This document shows positions 1 through 3,867 of a DNA stretch of 5,066 nucleotides, piece after piece (position 1 is the first letter of the stretch; each line of letters begins with the position of its first letter). The stretch comes from Alphaproteobacteria bacterium (GTDB lineage: Bacteria > Pseudomonadota > Alphaproteobacteria > Reyranellales > Reyranellaceae). A model generated the notes under the pieces. The model did not search any database. It was not told the origin of the DNA and saw only the letters and a list, made by a program, of their open reading frames with translations. Location of the stretch: the NCBI GenBank assembly GCA_005884705.1, contig VBAF01000357.1:1-5066 (forward strand), in the 5' to 3' direction. The translations under genes were made by a program, and so were the position numbers.

Positions 1-120
1 AAGGTCGGCAACCACGACGCCATCGTGCCGTCGATCTCCGGCTGGGCCCGCCAGCACGGCATCAACACGATCTTCGTCGACGACCGTGATCCTTTCGCCA
101 GAGGCTTCCAGGTAACCTGA
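1..120 (+). CDS. Proline racemase-family protein, C-terminal fragment (5' end outside window)
   Basis: Reading from base 1, the frame gives 39 residues ending in TGA at 118-120. The tail has the pattern S-G-W-A-R, then G-I-N-T-I-F-V-D-D-R-D-P-F-A-R-G-F. This resembles the conserved C-terminal end of the proline racemase / 4-hydroxyproline 2-epimerase / trans-3-hydroxyproline dehydratase family, where a GRA..TG segment is followed by a V-D-P-x-D-P...GF segment. Family members are cytoplasmic, cofactor-independent enzymes using a pair of active-site residues (Cys/Cys, or Ser/Thr in dehydratases). Both residues lie upstream of the window, so racemase, epimerase and dehydratase cannot be told apart. 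The gene converges on the minus-strand operon ending at 534. A terminator-like hairpin follows at 170-191. Family assignment is fairly confident; substrate is unknown. Confidence 0.72.
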   Translation, partial: KVGNHDAIVPSISGWARQHGINTIFVDDRDPFARGFQVT

Positions 121-169
121 TCAACAATCCACAAGCGTCGGTGGATAGCGATCGCGCGCGAACCTCATT

Positions 170-191
170 GTGGGCATTGGCCCACCCTTTT
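170..191 (+). terminator. Candidate Rho-independent terminator for the racemase-family gene
   Basis: GTGGGC (170-175), a four-base loop ATTG (176-179) and GCCCAC (180-185) form a perfect 6-bp GC-rich stem. It is followed by CC and four T residues (188-191). It sits 50 bp after the stop codon of the plus-strand gene, the right place for its terminator. The T-run is short, so efficiency may be modest. A second, weaker TTGGG/CCCAA inverted repeat (190-194 with 204-208) follows directly. Confidence 0.5.
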
Positions 192-401
192 GGGGCCCGT
201 TTTCCCAAGGAATCGCAGAGGCCACTGCCCATAATAGGTGTCCGGCGCGGGACGATGCAGTGTGGCGCGCAAGATGCTTCGCCTTGGACTCGCTGTCGTC
301 GCCCTCGCCCTCGGATGGATCGCGTGCTCGCGCCGCCATCGACGCTTGGCGGCGAAAGAGGGTGTTTTTCGAGGGGGTGGGGGGAGTCAGTGGATTCGTG
401 G

Positions 402-417
402 ACTTTCGGGCGAAAGT
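402..417. repeat. Perfect inverted repeat, possible hairpin (ACTTTCG / CGAAAGT)
   Basis: ACTTTCG (402-408) and CGAAAGT (411-417) are perfect complements around GG; as RNA this would be a 6-bp stem with a four-base loop. It lies about 115 bp beyond the stop codon of the minus-strand CoA-transferase gene. No T-run follows on the minus strand, so it is not a canonical intrinsic terminator, but it could stabilise the 3' end of the operon transcript. Confidence 0.4.
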
Positions 418-439
418 GCCGACGTATCAAAGGATTGGG

Positions 440-459
440 AGTCCACTGAGGAGTGGACT
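440..459 (-). terminator. Candidate 3' hairpin of the minus-strand operon
   Basis: AGTCCACT (440-447), loop GAGG (448-451) and AGTGGACT (452-459) form a perfect 8-bp stem with a tetraloop. It lies about 75 bp beyond the CoA-transferase stop. On the minus strand the bases after the stem read CCCAATCCTTT, so only a weak T-stretch follows. It may act as a poor intrinsic terminator, a Rho-dependent 3' end stabiliser, or, with the adjacent GTGGAC repeats, a protein-binding site. Confidence 0.35.
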
Positions 460-533
460 GCGGTGGACGGTTGTGGACGGGGGCGCGCGCTGGAGGGGGT
501 GCGCGATCCGACTCCGAGAAAGGCGATATCGCG

Positions 534-1667
534 CTAGTCCGCGGCCTTGGCCGCCGCCGGCTCGGACGGCCGCCGCACGCCGCCGCGGGTGAAGATCGCC
601 TCGATCTCGGCCGTGCCGTAGCCCAGCTCGTCCAGGATGTCGGGCCCGTCCTCGCCGACATGCGGGGCATGCTGCTGCGGCGGATGCTCGGAGGCGCGCG
701 GCAGGCCGGGGATGTTGGCGACCGGCAGGCGGCCGACGCGGTCCTGCTCGATCCAGTCGATCGCGCCCGACTCCGCGACGTGCGGATGCTCGAGATAGTC
801 GGTGTAGTTGTTGACCCGCTCGCAGAACACGTCCTTGGGCTGCAGGATGGCGATCCATTCCTCGGTGGTCTTCGACGGCATGGTCTCCTGCAAGGCCTTG
901 ATGATCTTGGGCGCATTCTTGATGCGCGCCTCGTGGCTCTGCAGTTCGGGATCGTTTGCGATGTCGGCGCGGCCGACCAGCTCGAACATGAGTTTGAAGT
1001 GATGCGGCCGCATCGCCGAGACCATGATGTAGCCGTTGCTGGTCTTGTAGCTGCCCGCCGGCATGTAGAGCACCGGCGGCGCGCCGTTGGAAAAAATCCA
1101 TTCCATCAGCTTGGCGCCCTGGAACGCCGCCGCCGAGCGCATCAGGCTGGAATCGATGAAGCAGCCCTCGCCGAAGCGGAACTGCCGCATGATCGCGGGT
1201 GCGAGCGCCTGGAAGGTGTAGAGGCCGGTGGTGACGTCGACCGCGATCATGCCCTGCCGGTAGGGCGTGCCGTCGGGCATCTTGTTCATCACCATCATGC
1301 CGGAGAAGGCCTGGATCAGCCCGTCGACCGTCGGCCGCTTGCTGTAGGGTCCCGTCTGGCCGAAGCCCGAGACCGAGCAGTAGACGACCTTGGGATTGAC
1401 CTTCTTGACGTCCTCGTAGCCGAAGCCCAGTCGCTGGATCACGCCGGGCCGGAAGCTCTCCAGCACCACGTCGGCCTTGGCGGCGAGCTTCTTCACCACG
1501 GCGATGCCATCGGCCGATTTCAGATCGACCGCGATCGAGCGCTTGCCGCGGTTGAAGGCGATCGAATGGGCGCAGTGGTCGCCCTTGATGTCGCCGAGCG
1601 CGCGGCCCCAGTCGCCTTCCGGCGGCTCGATCTTGATGACGTCGGCGCCGTGCAGCGCCAGCAGCAT
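534..1667 (-). CDS. Class III CoA-transferase (CaiB/BaiF family); start uncertain, probable N-terminal frame break
   Basis: Class III CoA-transferases move CoA between acyl-CoA and a carboxylic acid through an aspartyl-CoA thioester; the enzymes are cytoplasmic. Visible family signatures, numbered from ATG 1667, are G-A-D-V-I-K-I-E (7-14), N-R-G-K-R-S-I-A-V-D-L-K (39-50), A-D-V-V-L-E-S-F-R-P-G (65-75), G-F-G-Q-T-G-P (101-107) and V-D-V-T-T-G (143-148). Asp144 is the likely catalytic Asp, equivalent to Asp169 of formyl-CoA transferase. The listed start yields 377 residues but lacks the usual N-terminal CoA-binding segment. That segment is present upstream (1668-1727) in the same frame without ATG, GTG or TTG, and adding it gives about 398 residues with the catalytic Asp near 165. 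The natural start is therefore probably ATG 1731, now one base out of frame. It is the third gene of the operon, directly after the DUF1445 stop. The acyl substrate cannot be read from sequence. Confidence 0.9.
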   Translation of the reverse strand: MLLALHGADVIKIEPPEGDWGRALGDIKGDHCAHSIAFNRGKRSIAVDLKSADGIAVVKKLAAKADVVLESFRPGVIQRLGFGYEDVKKVNPKVVYCSVSGFGQTGPYSKRPTVDGLIQAFSGMMVMNKMPDGTPYRQGMIAVDVTTGLYTFQALAPAIMRQFRFGEGCFIDSSLMRSAAAFQGAKLMEWIFSNGAPPVLYMPAGSYKTSNGYIMVSAMRPHHFKLMFELVGRADIANDPELQSHEARIKNAPKIIKALQETMPSKTTEEWIAILQPKDVFCERVNNYTDYLEHPHVAESGAIDWIEQDRVGRLPVANIPGLPRASEHPPQQHAPHVGEDGPDILDELGYGTAEIEAIFTRGGVRRPSEPAAAKAAD

Positions 1668-1731
1668 GGAAGCATGCGGGCCGGCGATGCCCTGGGTGAA
1701 ATCGAGAACGGTGATGCCGTCGATTGATCAT
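1668..1731 (-). other. Displaced N-terminal coding segment of the CoA-transferase
   Basis: In frame with the CoA-transferase, 1727-1668 encodes 20 residues containing D-G-I-T-V-L-D-F-T-Q-G-I-A-G-P, the hallmark N-terminus of the CaiB/BaiF family (compare LDGINVLDFT...AGP in formyl-CoA transferase). An in-frame TGA (1730-1728) lies just upstream, overlapping the ATG at 1731-1729. That ATG follows the DUF1445 stop TAG (1734-1732) with no gap, so it is the natural start, yet it is offset by one base. Removing one base near 1728 restores a complete protein. This may be a sequencing or assembly error, a real mutation, or initiation at a rare codon such as ATC. Confidence 0.75.
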
Positions 1732-2532
1732 CTACAGCACCGCCAGCCGCGCGTTGAGGAGGTCGGTGACCAGCATGTAGCCCGGCGCATGGGTGATGCA
1801 GAAGTCGGGCTTGACCGTCGCCACCACCGATTGCGGGGTGACGCCGCAGGCCCAGAACACCGGCAGCTCGTCGTCGCGCACCAGCACGGCGTCGCCATAG
1901 TCCGGCTTGGCGATGTCTTTGATGCCGATCAGCTCGGGCTTGCCGAGATGGACCGGCGCACCATGCACCGACGGGAAGCGGGTGGTCACCTGCACCGCGC
2001 GGATCGCGTCGGCCGGCCTGAACGGCCGCATCGAGACCACCATCGGGCCATGGAACGGGCCGGCGGGCGCGCACTCGATGCTGGTCCGGTACATCGGCAC
2101 GTTGACGTTGCAGCTCTGGTGGCGGATCTCGAGGCCGTTCTCGACCAGCGCCTCCTCGAAGGAGAAGGAGCAGCCCAGCACGAACGACACGAGGTCGTCG
2201 CGCCAGACCTTGTTGAGGTCGGTCACTTCCTCGACCAGCTCGCCCTTCTTCCAGACGCGATACAGCGGAATGTCGGTGCGGATGTCGAGATCCTCGCCCA
2301 GCATCGGCAGGCGCGGATCGCCGGGCTCCGACTGGCCGAGCAATGGGCAGGGCTTGGGGTTGAGCTGGCAGAAGCGCGCGAAGTCGGCGGCGAGCGCCTT
2401 GGGCAGGATGGCGAGATTGCCCTGCACGTAACCCGGCGCCATGCCGGAGGTCGGCAGGCGATGGCCGCCAGCCCGGATGCGGCGCCGCGCATCGCGGCCG
2501 CTCTCGCCTTTCAGGTTGGTCATCGTGTCCAT
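1732..2532 (-). CDS. DUF1445 / YcsI-family putative hydro-lyase (D-glutamate cyclase-like)
   Basis: The 266-residue product matches the usual length and whole-length pattern of the DUF1445 (YcsI, UPF0317) family. Recognisable blocks are G-Y-V-Q-G-N-L-A-I-L-P (34-44), D-F-A-R-F-C-Q-L-N-P-K-P-C-P-L-L (50-65), L-G-C-S-F-S-F-E (119-126), V-P-M-Y-R-T near 145-150, G-P-M-V-V-S-M-R-P (162-170), H-G-A-P-V-H (191-196), P-D-Y-G-D (211-215), F-W-A-C-G-V-T-P-Q (227-235) and I-T-H-A-P-G. Databases name these putative hydro-lyases; the vertebrate relative DGLUCY converts D-glutamate to 5-oxo-D-proline, and Bacillus ycsI lies among 5-oxoprolinase genes. I do not know which residues are catalytic. A strong SD (GGAGGAG, 2545-2539) sits six bases before ATG 2532, which decides that start over ATG 2523. 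The SD overlaps the stop of the SDR gene, implying translational coupling. The true substrate is unknown. Confidence 0.9.
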   Translation of the reverse strand: MDTMTNLKGESGRDARRRIRAGGHRLPTSGMAPGYVQGNLAILPKALAADFARFCQLNPKPCPLLGQSEPGDPRLPMLGEDLDIRTDIPLYRVWKKGELVEEVTDLNKVWRDDLVSFVLGCSFSFEEALVENGLEIRHQSCNVNVPMYRTSIECAPAGPFHGPMVVSMRPFRPADAIRAVQVTTRFPSVHGAPVHLGKPELIGIKDIAKPDYGDAVLVRDDELPVFWACGVTPQSVVATVKPDFCITHAPGYMLVTDLLNARLAVL

Positions 2533-2538
2533 GACGAA

Positions 2539-2547
2539 CTCCTCCTA
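2539..2547 (-). promoter_or_regulatory. SD sequence of the DUF1445 gene overlapping the SDR stop codon
   Basis: The minus strand reads TAGGAGGAG: the SDR stop TAG (2547-2545) supplies the first G of the GGAGGAG SD (2545-2539). Six bases separate it from ATG 2532. Ribosomes finishing the SDR are thus placed on the start site of the next gene. Confidence 0.85.
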
Positions 2548-3297
2548 CACGTGCTGGCCGCCGTTGATCTGGATCTCGGCGCCGGAAACATAGGACGCGC
2601 CCTTCTCGCACAGGAAATGGATCACGTCGGCCACTTCGTCGGGCGTGCCGAGACGCCGCATCGGGATCTGCTCCTCGACGATCTTCTCGGTGCCGGGCGA
2701 CAGGATCGAGGTGTCGATCTCGCCCGGCGCGATCGCGTTGACCCGGATGCCGCGTGGCCCGAAATCGTGCGCCATCTCGCGGGTCAGCGCCGCGAGCGCT
2801 GCCTTCGACGTGGCGTAGGCCGAGCCGGCGAAGGGATGGACCCGGCTGCCGGCGATCGAGGTCACGTTGACGACGCAGCCGCGCGCTTCCGACAGCTCGC
2901 CCATCAGGCCGCGGGCGAGCGCCACAGGTGCGAAGAAGTTGACGTTGAACACCCGCCGCCACAGGTCGAACGGCGTGTCGATCGCGCCGAACCGGCCGCC
3001 GGTCTCGTCCTTGGGCGAGATCGCCGCGTTGTTGACCAGCGCGTCGAGCCGGCCGCCGCCCAGGCGATCGCGGATCTCCTCGATGCCGCGCTGGACATCG
3101 TCGGGTTCGGCAAGGTCGATCTGCACGTGATTCTTGTCGCCGCCCGGCCATGGGCAGAGTGCGCTGAACGGCTGGCGCGACACCGTGATGACCCGCCAGC
3201 CGCCGGCGCTGAACTTCTTCACCGTCGCATGTCCGATGCCGCGGCTTGCGCCGGTCAGCACCAGGGTGCGGGTGTTGTCGAGCAGGGGAGCGTTCAT
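2545..3297 (-). CDS. Short-chain dehydrogenase/reductase (classical SDR, 3-oxoacyl-ACP-reductase-like)
   Basis: The 250-residue product has the length of a classical SDR, a cytoplasmic NAD(P)-dependent oxidoreductase with a Rossmann fold. Visible motifs are the cofactor loop T-G-A-S-R-G-I-G (15-22), D61-L62 at the adenine site, N-N-A-A (89-92), Asn118, Ser147 in V-T-S-I-A-G, Tyr161 and Lys165 as Y-x-x-x-K, and P-G-E-I-D-T (191-196). The C-terminus Y-V-S-G-A-E-I-Q-I-N-G-G is typical. Ser147 lies 14 residues before Tyr161 instead of the common 13, a small insertion. Arg41 after the second beta strand hints at NADP(H), an inference. ATG 3297 is chosen because it starts a normal SDR N-terminus; the frame stays open back to ATG 3420, but that 41-residue extension is Arg/Ser/Pro-rich and unlike the family. 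No strong SD precedes 3297. It is the first operon gene; substrate unknown. Confidence 0.93.
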   Translation of the reverse strand: MNAPLLDNTRTLVLTGASRGIGHATVKKFSAGGWRVITVSRQPFSALCPWPGGDKNHVQIDLAEPDDVQRGIEEIRDRLGGGRLDALVNNAAISPKDETGGRFGAIDTPFDLWRRVFNVNFFAPVALARGLMGELSEARGCVVNVTSIAGSRVHPFAGSAYATSKAALAALTREMAHDFGPRGIRVNAIAPGEIDTSILSPGTEKIVEEQIPMRRLGTPDEVADVIHFLCEKGASYVSGAEIQINGGQHV

Positions 3298-3342
3298 GGG
3301 CGAAAGTTTACTCGGCCTTGGCGCTGGAGTCCTTGGCGCGTC

Positions 3343-3368
3343 GCTTGGCCAAGCAAGCGCTACGCTTG
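3343..3368. repeat. Palindrome cluster upstream of the SDR gene
   Basis: GCTTGGCCAAGC (3343-3354) is a perfect 12-bp palindrome. It shares its right edge with CAAGCG (3354-3359), which pairs with CGCTTG (3363-3368) across CTA. The CGCTTG/CAAGCG word therefore occurs three times in alternating orientation (3342, 3354, 3363). About 45-70 bp before the SDR start codon, it could be an operator or a leader-RNA structure that switches between two pairings; its function is not known. Confidence 0.4.
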
Positions 3369-3516
3369 AGAGCCGACAACGACATGTTGAGGCGGGCCTT
3401 CTGTGAAAGTGGCGGACCATAAGAGGTGGTCCTCATGACGTCGAAACGCGATCTGTTGTGTCTTCGAGTCAAACCGTAAGATCGGTCGTTAAACCATTGT
3501 GTGGAAAAGATTTTTC

Positions 3517-3545
3517 TTGAGATCAAGGTAGTCATGCCCTAAGGT
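3517..3545 (+). promoter_or_regulatory. Weak candidate sigma-70-type promoter for the small membrane-protein gene
   Basis: TTGAGA (3517-3522) matches the -35 consensus at five of six positions and is followed, after a 17-base spacer, by TAAGGT (3540-3545), a poor -10. The upstream T-tract (3511-3515) could help as an AT-rich upstream element. Transcription would begin about 70 bases before ATG 3621. This is a motif match only. Confidence 0.25.
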
Positions 3546-3608
3546 TTGCGTGGCTGAACCCACCAATTTTTCGGGTCTCGGCCGTACTTTTTAGGCAGTG
3601 ATTTTTTT

Positions 3609-3614
3609 GAAGGA
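3609..3614 (+). promoter_or_regulatory. Ribosome binding site GAAGGA of the small membrane-protein gene
   Basis: GAAGGA lies six bases before ATG 3621, right after a run of seven T residues. The good match and spacing are the main evidence that the short ORF that follows is translated. Confidence 0.65.
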
Positions 3615-3620
3615 CTGGTC

Positions 3621-3788
3621 ATGACCGACCGTCGTACGCGGCGCGAACCCACGCCGCATCTGCAGACGCGGCCCGCCACCATGCTCACCGCCATCGGCTT
3701 GTGCGCACTGATCGTGCTCATGCAGCTCGTGCCGGAAGTCCAGAGCATGGTCCGGCTGCCGGCGTCGGCGGTAACCACCGCGCGCTGA
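3621..3788 (+). CDS. Small single-pass membrane protein, 55 residues, unknown function
   Basis: The frame from ATG 3621 to TGA 3786-3788 encodes 55 residues. The first 20 are polar and rich in Arg (T-D-R-R-T-R-R near the start). Residues 21-37 (M-L-T-A-I-G-L-C-A-L-I-V-L-M-Q-L-V) are a hydrophobic segment long enough to span the membrane. A short tail of about 18 residues ends in T-T-A-R. By the positive-inside rule the Arg-rich N-terminus should be cytoplasmic. There is no signal-peptidase or lipobox motif that I trust. The start is supported by GAAGGA six bases upstream. Codons are GC-rich at third positions like the neighbours. The gene precedes the kinase by 75 bases on the same strand and in the same reading frame, so it may be cotranscribed and could be a membrane partner of the kinase (inference). 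I recognise no family. Confidence 0.65.
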   Translation: MTDRRTRREPTPHLQTRPATMLTAIGLCALIVLMQLVPEVQSMVRLPASAVTTAR

Positions 3789-3804
3789 TCGTCGTGGTCG
3801 ATTA

Positions 3805-3822
3805 GCCCGCGCTTGTGCGGGC
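3805..3822 (+). other. GC hairpin between the small membrane-protein gene and the kinase gene
   Basis: GCCCGC (3805-3810) and GCGGGC (3817-3822) pair perfectly across a six-base loop. No T-run follows, so it is not a standard terminator. It may attenuate, or stabilise a processed end between the two cistrons, setting different levels of the two proteins. Confidence 0.35.
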
Positions 3823-3849
3823 GGTTGCGAACGCGCATCAAGGGGCGGG

Positions 3850-3867
3850 ATGCGCGTGCCGTCATGA
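3850..3867 (+). promoter_or_regulatory. Possible five-codon leader ORF overlapping the kinase start
   Basis: ATG at 3850 starts M-R-V-P-S and stops at TGA 3865-3867, which overlaps the kinase start as ATGA (3864-3867). The purine-rich AAGGGGCGGG immediately upstream abuts this ATG and is 14 bases from the kinase ATG. It could feed ribosomes into the kinase by termination-reinitiation, though the SD touching ATG 3850 is too close for efficient initiation there. Confidence 0.25.

Larger units (their letters stand above)
121..533. other. Convergent intergenic region, about 410 bp, no confident gene
   Basis: This lies between the stop codons of two converging genes. It holds a hairpin from 127-132 with 141-146 (ATCCAC/GTGGAT), a terminator-like element at 170-191, two perfect small inverted repeats at 402-417 and 440-459, and three GTGGAC hexamers spaced exactly 10 bp apart at 453, 463 and 473. 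An open frame starting at GTG 262 or ATG 274 and ending at TAG 535-537 begins with a basic then hydrophobic stretch ending in W-I-A-C, which loosely resembles a lipoprotein signal. It has no clear ribosome binding site, its second half has poor codon character, and -3 of the would-be lipobox is Trp, so I do not call it a gene. Confidence 0.6.
3298..3620. other. Divergent intergenic region between the SDR operon and the small membrane-protein gene
   Basis: This stretch must hold the promoters of both transcription units. On the minus strand a 25-codon frame (ATG 3385 to TAA 3308) rich in Ala, Lys, Arg and Ser ends 10 bases before the SDR start, a possible leader peptide. The same part contains the palindrome GCTTGGCCAAGC (3343-3354), CAAGCG/CGCTTG (3354-3359 with 3363-3368) and a direct repeat CCTTGGCGC (3316-3324 and 3331-3339). 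The right part is more AT-rich than the rest of the window and has T-tracts at 3511-3515, 3567-3571, 3588-3592 and 3602-3608. I see no convincing longer gene. Confidence 0.6.

Noticed and set aside
121..339. 72-codon minus-strand frame in the convergent intergenic region
   Set aside because: It has no ribosome binding site, no recognisable motif, and overlaps the terminator-like hairpin.
126..480. Cluster of DnaA-box-like TGTGGA/TCCACA words suggesting a replication origin
   Set aside because: The matches differ from TTATCCACA at two or more positions, there is no AT-rich unwinding region, and no replication gene is nearby.
427..1731. 434-codon minus-strand frame starting at ATG 1731
   Set aside because: It begins at the expected start codon, but its product is an Arg/Gly/His-rich shadow without family motifs. 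The same-strand frame one base over encodes the CoA-transferase.
1520..3151. 543-codon minus-strand frame across the DUF1445 and SDR genes
   Set aside because: It is a same-strand shadow in another frame; composition is Arg/Pro/Ala-rich with no motifs, while the true frames are well supported.
1477..3369. Very long open frame (630 codons) on the plus strand across the operon
   Set aside because: It lies antisense to the DUF1445 and SDR genes, whose minus-strand products carry clear family motifs. It is rich in Arg, His and Ala with no domain pattern, as expected of a shadow frame in GC-rich DNA.
3298..3420. 41-residue N-terminal extension of the SDR to ATG 3420
   Set aside because: The extension is Arg/Ser/Pro-rich, unlike SDR N-termini, and is not a signal peptide. 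The cofactor loop sits at the normal distance from ATG 3297.
3500..3508. TGTGGAAAA, one mismatch from a DnaA box
   Set aside because: It is a single site in an AT-richer promoter region, which is expected by chance and not enough for a regulatory claim.
3550..3571. GTGG/CCAC stem followed by five T residues, terminator-like on the plus strand
   Set aside because: The stem is only four base pairs with a six-base loop, and no plus-strand gene ends upstream of it.
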